Source: Candidatus Anoxychlamydiales bacterium (lineage in GTDB: Bacteria > Chlamydiota > Chlamydiia > Chlamydiales > SM23-39). Taken from it: DNA of 11,859 bases. The notes beneath the pieces were generated by a model that saw only the letters and a list, made by a program, of their open reading frames with translations, was not told where the DNA came from and did not search any database. The stretch is taken from assembly GCA_011064905.1 (NCBI GenBank), contig JAAKFW010000029.1:1-11859 (forward strand). Reading direction: 5' to 3'. Below are positions 1-6,106 of the stretch, piece by piece. The position numbers were made by a program, and so were the translations under genes. The first letter of the stretch is position 1. Each line of letters starts with the position of its first letter.

Positions 1-47
1 AAAACAGGCAATATTTTAATTTTTTATCAAAAAAAAATTGATTTACT

Positions 48-76
48 TTGAAAAGAATTTTTTATTTTTTTAAATT
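48..76 (+). promoter_or_regulatory. Candidate sigma70-type promoter for the kinase/PnuC-like pair
   Basis: TTGAAA at 48-53 matches the -35 consensus at 5 of 6 positions. A 17-base spacer separates it from TAAATT at 71-76, which matches the -10 at 4 of 6. Transcription would start near 83, giving a leader of about 20 bases before the preferred start at 105. The surrounding sequence is so AT-rich that chance matches are common, so this is a weak call. Bases 1-47 hold no other recognisable feature. Confidence 0.35.
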
Positions 77-94
77 AAAATATAGCTAAAATAT

Positions 95-98
95 GGAG
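95..98 (+). promoter_or_regulatory. Shine-Dalgarno GGAG that favours the start at 105
   Basis: GGAG lies 6 bases before the ATG at 105. It sits inside the extended reading frame that begins with the ATG at 93, and no comparable purine motif precedes that ATG. The site therefore argues for initiation at 105. Confidence 0.55.
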
Positions 99-104
99 TC
101 TTTA

Positions 105-719
105 ATGAAGAAATCTATGAAAAGAATTGCTATCTTTGGCACACATGGTGCTGCAAAAACAACTTTGGTATATAAACTTGCAACTTATTATAAAATGAAT
201 GACAAAAATGTAACTGTTATTCATGAAACAGCAAGGCAAAGTCCTTTTCCAATAAACATGGATACTGTTTATCAAACAACTCTTTTTGTTGTGGCCTCTC
301 AATTGCAAAAAGAGCTTCAAGCAGAAGCTCAAGGTTTTGAGATTTCAATATCAGATAGAGCACTCTCTGATGCATTTATCTATATAAATCATCTAAAAAG
401 AGGAAATACTTTAACAAAATCTTTAGAAGACTTTTGTTTTGAATGGCTCTGCCAATATCATGTTTTAATTTATTTAGAACCAACAAAGGGGTATACTATT
501 ACTCAAGATGGCATAAGAGCTAGTGGCGAAGAATATCAGCTAGCTATTAGAGAGGATTTTCGCTCTCAAGTTGATAAGATGGAGAAAAAATTTGATAATA
601 AATTAAATATTATCAAAGCTGAATCCAATCAAATTTTTGATGAAAATCAATGCGTAAATTTAATTGAAAAAATAAATAGGAGTATAAATGAGCAAGCTAG
701 ACATGTACATATGGTTTAA
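105..719 (+). CDS. P-loop ATPase/kinase of the NadR-like (AAA_28) type
   Basis: This is a cytosolic nucleotide-binding protein of 204 residues, probably a small-molecule kinase related to the ribosylnicotinamide kinase domain of NadR. Seen in the sequence: a hydrophobic strand and P-loop GTHGAAKT (residues 12-19); HETAR (40-44), resembling the E-x-A/G-R element of the family; SDRALSDAFIY (83-93), with an acidic D84 likely to serve Mg2+; and a lid-like DGIRASGEEYQ (135-145). The P-loop is odd: the normally near-invariant glycine before the lysine is alanine. I chose the start at 105 because of GGAG at 95-98; ATGs at 93 and 117 are alternatives. The 3' end overlaps the PnuC-like gene by 32 bases, so the two are probably translated together. 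Nicotinamide riboside as substrate is inferred mainly from that neighbour; another nucleoside or vitamin is possible. Confidence 0.75.
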   Translation: MKKSMKRIAIFGTHGAAKTTLVYKLATYYKMNDKNVTVIHETARQSPFPINMDTVYQTTLFVVASQLQKELQAEAQGFEISISDRALSDAFIYINHLKRGNTLTKSLEDFCFEWLCQYHVLIYLEPTKGYTITQDGIRASGEEYQLAIREDFRSQVDKMEKKFDNKLNIIKAESNQIFDENQCVNLIEKINRSINEQARHVHMV

Positions 720-936
720 TACAGCAGTTGCTATTATAGGAACAATTTTAAATGCAAAACAAATTCGTTTTGGATTTATTTTATGGATGTTAACAAATGG
801 TGTTTTTGTAGTGAATAACTTATATATTAAATCATATCCGCAAGCAGCACTTTTTAGTGTCTATTTTGGCTTAGCTATATATGCCTGGGTAAGCTGGGGC
901 AAAAGCAAAAAGAAGGAAGCTACTGAAAATAGTTAA
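688..936 (+). CDS. Half-length PnuC-like membrane protein (putative nicotinamide riboside transporter)
   Basis: This 82-residue integral membrane protein has three predicted membrane spans (about residues 6-22, 28-44 and 51-70) and a short lysine-rich cytoplasmic tail. Features resembling the PnuC/NMN-transporter family are RFGF..W..TN around residues 27-37 and the third-span pattern QAALFSVYFGLAIYAWVSW (52-70). Full PnuC proteins have about 230 residues and seven spans made of two three-helix units plus a linker, so this corresponds to one unit and would have to dimerise, as SemiSWEET proteins do. The start is supported by AGGAG at 678-682, 5 bases upstream. It lies within the end of the kinase gene, pairing uptake with trapping by phosphorylation. 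Membership of the family is well supported by pattern; the substrate is inferred. Confidence 0.72.
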   Translation: MSKLDMYIWFNTAVAIIGTILNAKQIRFGFILWMLTNGVFVVNNLYIKSYPQAALFSVYFGLAIYAWVSWGKSKKKEATENS

Positions 937-937
937 T

Positions 938-1696
938 TTAAAAAATTTTTGAAACTTCTGCTAGGCTAACTCTTTTATAGTAGCCAAAAGGGATATTCTC
1001 TAATTTTAAATTGCCAATTCTCACTCTTTGTAGTTCAAACAAAGTGAGATTGGCTTTTTGTATAAAAACCTTAATTTCTCTTTTCTTTCCTTCTGTTACC
1101 ATTATTCGCATGGTTTTTCTAGTTGTTTTTATAACTTTTTTAGGTTTTACAAATTTTTTTTCTACAAATGTTCCTTTTGAGATTTTTTTAAGATGGATGT
1201 CTAAAATATTTTCTTTCACTTTCACAAAATACTCTTTTTCTAAATTAGAAGATGGATGAATAACCTTATTTGCAAAATCCCCATCGTTCGTAACAACTAA
1301 AAGTCCTGTTGTATCTTTGTCTAATCTTCCAACTGTAAAAAGCCTAACTCCATAATCTTTAAAAAGATCTATAACTAAATGTTCTTTAGATTTTTTAGTG
1401 CTTGATTTTTTATTTTTATGAAGTTTTTGTGTGTTTTTCGAGCTGCTATTTGGATTTATTTGATTAGAGCAGATAAATCCTTTTGGTTTATTTAAAATAA
1501 AATAATATTTTTTTTCCTCTTTGACAACCCTATCATTTACTTTAACAGTATCGACCTTAGGATCGATTAAAGTTTGAGGCAATATAGTAATTTTCCCATT
1601 AACTTTTACACTCTTTGATAGAATTATATCTTCAACTTTTCTTCTAGATGCAATGCCAGAGTGTGCTAAAAATTTATTTAATCTTATTTTATCCAT
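938..1696 (-). CDS. rluB: Pseudouridine synthase, RsuA/RluB/RluE/RluF family (YjbC-like)
   Basis: This enzyme converts specific uridines in rRNA to pseudouridine. It is 252 residues, about the family length. An N-terminal S4 RNA-binding domain (residues 3-60, with RLNKFLAHSGIASRR) precedes the catalytic domain. That domain starts at YFILNKPKG (65-73) and holds the signature VGRLDKDTTGLL (122-133), in which Asp126 is the expected nucleophile. The C-terminal EGKKREIK (202-209) and LQRVRIGNL (222-230) are further family blocks. Residues 80-106 are a Ser/Lys/Asn-rich linker inserted between strands, probably disordered. The gene is divergent from gpmA and ends one base from the PnuC-like gene. 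The symbol is a family-level guess: RluB and RsuA/RluE/RluF cannot be separated by eye, and chlamydial annotations use yjbC. Confidence 0.88.
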   Translation of the reverse strand: MDKIRLNKFLAHSGIASRRKVEDIILSKSVKVNGKITILPQTLIDPKVDTVKVNDRVVKEEKKYYFILNKPKGFICSNQINPNSSSKNTQKLHKNKKSSTKKSKEHLVIDLFKDYGVRLFTVGRLDKDTTGLLVVTNDGDFANKVIHPSSNLEKEYFVKVKENILDIHLKKISKGTFVEKKFVKPKKVIKTTRKTMRIMVTEGKKREIKVFIQKANLTLFELQRVRIGNLKLENIPFGYYKRVSLAEVSKIF

Positions 1697-1697
1697 A

Positions 1698-1765
1698 AAA
1701 AAACTCTTTTTGAAAACCTATTATAGCTTATCCTTTTAACAAAATGCTACTTAAAAGAGTTTTTT
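1698..1765. repeat. 13-bp inverted repeat in the rluB/gpmA divergent intergenic region
   Basis: AAAAAACTCTTTT at 1698-1710 and its exact reverse complement AAAAGAGTTTTTT at 1753-1765 are separated by 42 bases. The left arm also overlaps the leader and ribosome-binding region of the pseudouridine synthase gene, where GAG lies just before its ATG. A similar, shorter arrangement occurs between birA and rodA. The long loop and lack of GC make a transcription terminator unlikely. A paired protein-binding site or coincidence in AT-rich sequence are the alternatives. Confidence 0.5.
1720..1725 (-). promoter_or_regulatory. Candidate -10 element (TATAAT) for the pseudouridine synthase gene
   Basis: On the minus strand a perfect TATAAT lies 24 bases before the ATG. 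No good -35 hexamer stands 16-18 bases further upstream; TTGTTA occurs but only 11 bases away. The leader would be short and contain the left arm of the inverted repeat. Confidence 0.3.
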
Positions 1766-1779
1766 ACTTAGATCAGTTA

Positions 1780-1808
1780 TTTTCAGATATTAAAATCTTT
1801 GCTAGTAT
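1780..1808 (+). promoter_or_regulatory. Candidate promoter for gpmA
   Basis: TTTTCA at 1780-1785 and TAGTAT at 1803-1808 are 17 bases apart. They lie about 28 bases before the GGGGAGG ribosome-binding site and the gpmA ATG. Both hexamers are imperfect, so this is only a plausible position. Confidence 0.25.
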
Positions 1809-1835
1809 TAAATTATATTTAATAGGGGAGGTTTT

Positions 1836-2516
1836 ATGACAAAATTAATTTTAATGCGCCATGGCGAGAGTGTATGGAATAAAAAAAATCTTTTTACAGG
1901 ATGGGTTGATGTCCCTTTATCTGATAAGGGTATTCAAGAAGCTATAGATGGTGGTAAAAAAATTAAAGATATTCCTATAGATATTATATTTATGTCGACT
2001 CTTATTAGAGCTCAAATGACAGGTTTTTTAGCAATGGAGCAACATAGCACAACAAAAACTTTAGTTGTAAATCATGAAAAAGGAAAATTATATGAGTGGG
2101 GAACTATTTTTAATGACAAAACTAAAGAAGATACTATTGAAGTTTATTTTTCTTGGCATCTAAACGAGAGAATGTATGGTGAGCTTCAAGGCAACAATAA
2201 AGATGAAATGAGAGCTAAATATGGTAAAGAGCAAGTCCACATTTGGCGAAGAAGTTTCGATGTAGCTCCTAAAAATGGAGAGAGTTTAAAAATCACATCT
2301 GAAAGGACGCTGCCTTACTTTAAAGATGTTATTTTGCCTCATCTGGATAAAGATAAAAACGTTTTTATCGCAGCTCACGGAAATTCACTTAGATCTATCG
2401 TTATGTTTTTGGATAAACTCTCCGGTGATGAAGTCGTTAAGTTGGAGATTCCTACAGGGGAGCCCATTATTTATGAATATGAGAACAAAAATTTTATAAG
2501 AACAACGAAGATTTAA
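1836..2516 (+). CDS. gpmA: 2,3-bisphosphoglycerate-dependent phosphoglycerate mutase
   Basis: This cytosolic glycolytic and gluconeogenic enzyme interconverts 3- and 2-phosphoglycerate through a phosphohistidine. The 226-residue length fits the family's shorter form. Key elements are LMRHGESVWN (6-15) with the phosphorylated His9, FTGWVDVPLS (20-29), the catalytic Glu in NERMYGELQG (110-119), and the second active-site His181 in AHGNSLR (180-186). MSTLIRAQMT (53-62) replaces the usual Ser-x-Leu-x-Arg-Ala segment and, with the M at NERMYG where E. coli has H, looks like the chlamydial subgroup as I recall it. The start is fixed by a strong GGGGAGG five bases upstream. It is divergent from the pseudouridine synthase gene, a neighbour also recalled in Chlamydia. 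Downstream it converges on the unknown minus-strand region. Confidence 0.95.
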   Translation: MTKLILMRHGESVWNKKNLFTGWVDVPLSDKGIQEAIDGGKKIKDIPIDIIFMSTLIRAQMTGFLAMEQHSTTKTLVVNHEKGKLYEWGTIFNDKTKEDTIEVYFSWHLNERMYGELQGNNKDEMRAKYGKEQVHIWRRSFDVAPKNGESLKITSERTLPYFKDVILPHLDKDKNVFIAAHGNSLRSIVMFLDKLSGDEVVKLEIPTGEPIIYEYENKNFIRTTKI

Positions 2517-2522
2517 AAATAT

Positions 2523-2696
2523 TCAATTTAATAGATTGATGTTTTTTCTTTTTTTAGGATGTATAACAAGTTTCTCTAATGCGAGCTGCCCAATAAAGGC
2601 ATGATTATTCCTATAAATTCGGACTTCTGAGAAAATGGCTTGTGCCGTAATTATACTTTGTAAAGTCTCATTAGCTTCTAATATAGGTTTATTGAG
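2523..2696 (-). pseudogene. Possible broken coding tail, family not recognised
   Basis: On the minus strand a frame stays open for 57 codons from just after a TAG at 2697-2699 to a TGA at 2523-2525. It has no in-frame ATG. It reads like a real protein (for example FSEVRIYRNNHAFIG and ALEKLVIHPKKRK) and is locally richer in G+C than the intergenic DNA elsewhere in the window. It starts where the 650-residue gene ends and is in a different frame: one inserted or deleted base in about 2680-2696 would join the two. It could be the original C-terminus of that protein cut off by a frameshift, the remnant of a lost neighbour, or an accident. A chance open frame of this length is uncommon in DNA this AT-rich but not excluded. 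Confidence 0.35.
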
Positions 2697-4630
2697 CTAC
2701 TTGAAGAAGTTGCTTTTCTTGAAATAATAGATTTTTCTTTAACCAAATGCTCATCTATTTTTTTTAGTATTTCTTTTTTAACTTTTATATGACTTTCGCC
2801 ATCTTTTACAGCTTGACTTTCATTTTTTAATATTTGAGAAACCTTTGTAAATAAATCACTATCGTGTTCTCTGAATTTACGTCCAAAAAGCAGAGTCGAT
2901 CTATAATTAAAACTTCCTGATGTATCATTGTTTTCAATACCTAAATCTTGAAATGCTCTTATTATGGCTGCTTTTTTAGTGCTATTGAGCGAGTAAACTA
3001 TATAAATGTAATGTAATATCATTTTTCTAGAAATTGGATCGGATTGATTATCTATTAACTTTTTTAGAGAGATTAAAGTTCTATTTAGAAAATCAGTTGT
3101 TTGACCTTCTAAAGAACTTTCATTTGCTTTGCTTGTTTGAACTAAATCTTTATCTCTTTGTATAGAGCCTTCAACTCTTTTTATTTCTTCTTCTAAAAAT
3201 TCCAATAGCCCTTCATTTTCCATTGCTTTTCCTTTAGCTCTTTTCCTTTTTCGTGTTTCATTTCTTTTTTGTTTTCTCTCTTCCGCTGTTAATTTACTCT
3301 TAGCTAATCTTTTAGCTGACGCCTCAACTCTTCTTTGAGATGGTTGTGGTTTTTCTCCTTCAAAGGAGGCTTGTGCAAAATTAAATATTTTACCATTAAG
3401 TTCTGATGAAAAAGAGGGGGGTAAAAAGCCATTTGCAATCTCCATTGGGGATGGCAAACATCTTCTTCCTGGTTGGGGTGAAGCCATTGGACTTGGAGGA
3501 TTTAAAATTAATTGAGCATCTTTTATTATAGAAGCAATTTTTTTATCTGTTTTTTCGAAATAAGTTGATTTTATAATTACAAAACCATTTGGTGATTTAT
3601 ATTCTCTATCTTCTTCTAATTTTTTTTTATAATCACCAATACATATTTTAAGCTCTGAAATAAGATTGATTATTTTCTGAATTGAACTTTGTGCTTTAGT
3701 TCTAAAAGTCTGGGATTCATGAGATGAAACCTTTTCATTTTCTAAATCGGAAGGTCCATCATTTTTTGTTAAATCAATAACATCTTTATGAGTTAAGCTG
3801 CTTTTGGAATTATAACTTAAAAGCTTCTCTTTAAGGGATTTTAACTCTTGCACGACATTAGTTAATGTTCTGGGATGAAAGTGATTTGTTATAGGATCTA
3901 ATAATGAAGATAAAGTTTGATATATATATATATGATCATTAGGGGCTTTTTCAGATAACTTTTTTAGTATTTTTTGAAAAATTATTTCTGAATTATGCTT
4001 TATTATTTCAGAATGTGGTTCATCTGTTATAAGTGAATACGTGTTTTCTAAAAAATCACACAAAGAGAAATAACTTTTATTTTGATATGTAAGCTTCTTT
4101 TTTCGAGATATTGCCACACTTGACCATAAAGAATAATGTTGAAGTGACGTGACATTTCTTCGAAAATTTAAGCTCATAACATCTCTAAGTCTAATAATTA
4201 CTTCTAAAATATTTTCATCTTGCACATTTAATTTTGGTAAATTTTTCAAAATATTTGTAAATAAATCGAGAGGTTCCAATTTGATATTTTCATGTAAAAC
4301 TCCGTTGCTAAGATGATCTGTTAAAGGGATAGATCCAAATATCGAAGAGCTTGAAGAAGATGAAGCAAAGCTAGAAGATGCACCGGAAAAACTAGAAGAG
4401 CTGCAAAAAGATGTGTAGGTAGGACTCCGGCTTTGATTAATTTTTTTAAAATTTTCAGAAATATTTTCTAAAGCCTTTTTTACATCTATAAGAGTTTCTC
4501 TTTGATGAGACTCTTTTAGCATCGCAGATATATTGCCTAAATTTTCATTAATTTCAAAAAATTTCTTTAAAATTTCTTCTTCGATCCTAGAATAACTAGA
4601 AGAAGAGCTATTAATAAGTAGAGATGACAT
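2678..4630 (-). CDS. Unknown 650-residue Ser-rich protein; candidate secreted effector with nuclear-targeting features
   Basis: I do not recognise a family. There is no Sec signal peptide and no membrane span. From the N-terminus: a Ser-rich start (residues 1-14) of the kind seen at type III secretion signals; a likely coiled coil (15-65); a long serine tract (75-100); a helical Leu/Lys/Glu-rich region (115-345) containing VIDLT (284-288), which matches a SUMO-interacting motif, and IKLE followed by Pro (116-120), which matches a SUMO acceptor; a Pro-rich stretch (378-405); a dense basic cluster (439-468, with RKQKR and RKRKR) resembling a nuclear localisation signal; a second helical region (471-635) with VKKE (617-620); and a serine tract near the end (642-646). 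The gene stands alone between gpmA and the transporter, with no strong ribosome-binding site. Export and nuclear action in a eukaryotic host are inferences from motifs; short motifs can occur by chance. An internal structural or nucleic-acid-binding protein is the main alternative. Confidence 0.8.
   Translation of the reverse strand: MSSLLINSSSSSYSRIEEEILKKFFEINENLGNISAMLKESHQRETLIDVKKALENISENFKKINQSRSPTYTSFCSSSSFSGASSSFASSSSSSSIFGSIPLTDHLSNGVLHENIKLEPLDLFTNILKNLPKLNVQDENILEVIIRLRDVMSLNFRRNVTSLQHYSLWSSVAISRKKKLTYQNKSYFSLCDFLENTYSLITDEPHSEIIKHNSEIIFQKILKKLSEKAPNDHIYIYQTLSSLLDPITNHFHPRTLTNVVQELKSLKEKLLSYNSKSSLTHKDVIDLTKNDGPSDLENEKVSSHESQTFRTKAQSSIQKIINLISELKICIGDYKKKLEEDREYKSPNGFVIIKSTYFEKTDKKIASIIKDAQLILNPPSPMASPQPGRRCLPSPMEIANGFLPPSFSSELNGKIFNFAQASFEGEKPQPSQRRVEASAKRLAKSKLTAEERKQKRNETRKRKRAKGKAMENEGLLEFLEEEIKRVEGSIQRDKDLVQTSKANESSLEGQTTDFLNRTLISLKKLIDNQSDPISRKMILHYIYIVYSLNSTKKAAIIRAFQDLGIENNDTSGSFNYRSTLLFGRKFREHDSDLFTKVSQILKNESQAVKDGESHIKVKKEILKKIDEHLVKEKSIISRKATSSSSSINLY
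3920..3933. repeat. (AT)7 dinucleotide repeat inside the unknown 650-residue gene
   Basis: Seven AT units encode part of HIYIY (residues 233-237 of the unknown protein). Gain or loss of one unit would shift the frame and truncate the protein at about one third of its length. The tract is short for an efficient phase-variation switch, and in DNA this AT-rich it may be incidental. Confidence 0.6.
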
Positions 4631-4670
4631 AATTATTATCTTAGTTTTTATATTTTACAATTATATTATT

Positions 4671-4699
4671 ATTATATAGTAAATTTAATTATTTTTCTA
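4671..4699 (-). promoter_or_regulatory. Candidate promoter for the unknown 650-residue gene
   Basis: On the minus strand, TAGAAA (4694-4699, 4 of 6 to the -35 consensus) is followed after 17 bases by a perfect TATAAT (4671-4676). The leader to the ATG at 4630 would be about 33 bases. The surrounding 4631-4774 is almost pure A+T and holds no gene and no evident GC-rich terminator for the transporter operon. Confidence 0.35.
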
Positions 4700-4774
4700 T
4701 TTAAAAAAAATGAAATTATATGTTTACAAAACTTAAGGTTATTGTAGAGAAAATATCAGTAATTTTTTTTTAAT

Positions 4775-6106
4775 TTATTTCTTAAAGGATTTTTGAATCT
4801 CCAAAAAGGATTTGCCTTTTGTCTCCGGCACTTTTTTGATCGAGAAAATAAGAGCTAAAAAACAAATGCATGCAAAGAATAAAAATGTCGATCCTTGTCC
4901 AAAATTATGAATTAAGCTCAAAAAGCTACTAGCAACTAAGTAATTACTTACCCAATTTACAAAAGTAGCAATCCCATTTGCTTTTCCTCTAATATGCATA
5001 GGATAAATCTCAGCGTTGATAAGCCAGCTAACAGAGCCGAGCCCTATCGCAAAAGAGCTAGTAAATCCCATGAGAGATATCATCACAAAAATTGGAAGAT
5101 TTGTAGGATTAATAAAAAAAGATGCGCTGAGCATTAATAAAAAAATCATCATACCGAATGTTGATGAGATTAGAAGTGGTCTTCTACCAACTTTATCAAT
5201 TAGCCAAATAGATAAAAACGTTGCTAAAATATTTATAGCTGTTACAGCTGCAACAAAGATCATGACAAAATGAGGAGACTCAATTCCAGTAGATAAAAAG
5301 ATTTTAGGAGCATAATAAGTTACAATATTAATACCCGTTATTTGTCTAAAAATATTTAGGGTTATTCCAATAATAAAAGCAGATCTAACTGATGGAGCAA
5401 AAAGATCAGAAAATTTCACTTTTTTTGTTTTATCATGATTTTCTTTTTTAAAAATTTCACTATCTTCTATATTGAATCTTACTTTTTTTAAAATTTTAAT
5501 TGCCTTGGATCTTTGATTTTTATTAGCTAAAAAAGAAGGGGTCTCAGGTATGAAAAAAAGAAGAATTAACATTATAAGAGCAAAAATAAGCCCTGTTAAA
5601 AATATAGCTTGCCAATGAAAAGTTTTTAAAAAGAAATAAGCACAAATATTAGATAACAAAATACCTAAAACTAAAAAAAGTTGATTGATAGATACAAGTC
5701 TTCCTCTATATTTTGGATCTGAAAGCTCAGCTATGTAAATAGGGGATACAGCAGAAAAAATACCTATCGAGAAACCAATTAAAGCTCTGGATGTAAAAAA
5801 AAGAAAAATATTTTTAGTTATAACGAATATGATAGTTCCTATAAACAGTGCTAAAATCGCGTAAAAAAAAGTTTTTTTTCTGCCGATTAGATCTGATAGA
5901 GAGCCTCCTATGTAAGCGCCGATTATCGCACCAATTAAAATGAAACTAACTAACACTTGTTGCTGAACTATCGAGAGATTAAACTCTTTTGCAATAAATA
6001 CTAAAGCGCCAGATATCGCTGCTGTATGATAGCCAAATAAAAAACCTCCAAGAGAGGCAACTAATGCATAAAAAAAAGAATTTAAAACTTTTCTTTTGGT
6101 GCTCAT
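4775..6106 (-). CDS. Sugar-porter family MFS transporter
   Basis: This 12-span inner-membrane transporter of 443 residues belongs to the sugar porter branch (XylE/GalP/GLUT type). Signatures seen: GGFLFGYHTAAISGA (20-34), SDLIGRKK (71-78), ELSDPKYRGRL (127-137), PETPSFL (187-193) before the central cytoplasmic loop, RQITGINIVTYYAP (254-267), DKVGRRP (304-310), WLINAEIYP (361-369) and the terminal VPETKG (426-431). Compared with XylE, the position of the proton-coupling Asp27 is His27 here, and the first Gln of the sugar-binding QQ pair is Arg254. These changes could alter substrate or coupling. The ATG overlaps the birA stop codon as ATGA, so it is probably translationally coupled to birA. 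The sugar cannot be assigned. Confidence 0.88.
   Translation of the reverse strand: MSTKRKVLNSFFYALVASLGGFLFGYHTAAISGALVFIAKEFNLSIVQQQVLVSFILIGAIIGAYIGGSLSDLIGRKKTFFYAILALFIGTIIFVITKNIFLFFTSRALIGFSIGIFSAVSPIYIAELSDPKYRGRLVSINQLFLVLGILLSNICAYFFLKTFHWQAIFLTGLIFALIMLILLFFIPETPSFLANKNQRSKAIKILKKVRFNIEDSEIFKKENHDKTKKVKFSDLFAPSVRSAFIIGITLNIFRQITGINIVTYYAPKIFLSTGIESPHFVMIFVAAVTAINILATFLSIWLIDKVGRRPLLISSTFGMMIFLLMLSASFFINPTNLPIFVMISLMGFTSSFAIGLGSVSWLINAEIYPMHIRGKANGIATFVNWVSNYLVASSFLSLIHNFGQGSTFLFFACICFLALIFSIKKVPETKGKSFLEIQKSFKK

Noticed and set aside
93..104. Four extra N-terminal codons for the kinase (ATG at 93).
   Set aside because: No ribosome-binding site precedes that ATG, while GGAG inside the extension is well placed for the ATG at 105.
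1011..1259. Plus-strand 82-codon hydrophobic frame opposite the pseudouridine synthase gene.
   Set aside because: Phe/Leu richness is the antisense of Lys/Glu codons in an AT-rich gene; family motifs of the pseudouridine synthase run through the same bases.
1698..1765. Inverted repeat read as a rho-independent terminator.
   Set aside because: The 42-base loop, absence of G+C pairs in most of the stem, and its position between divergent genes, where no transcript ends, argue against it.
2539..2604. A 21-codon plus-strand frame that looks like a lipoprotein signal peptide (LFLGC).
   Set aside because: Too short to be a lipoprotein, no ribosome-binding site, and it lies opposite the longer open minus-strand frame; the resemblance comes from a T-run.
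4340..4417. Plus-strand Glu/Leu-rich coiled-coil-like reading opposite the unknown gene.
   Set aside because: It is the antisense of the serine tract: reverse complements of TCT, TCA and AGC codons give AGA/GAA/GCT-type codons. It has no start or ribosome-binding site.
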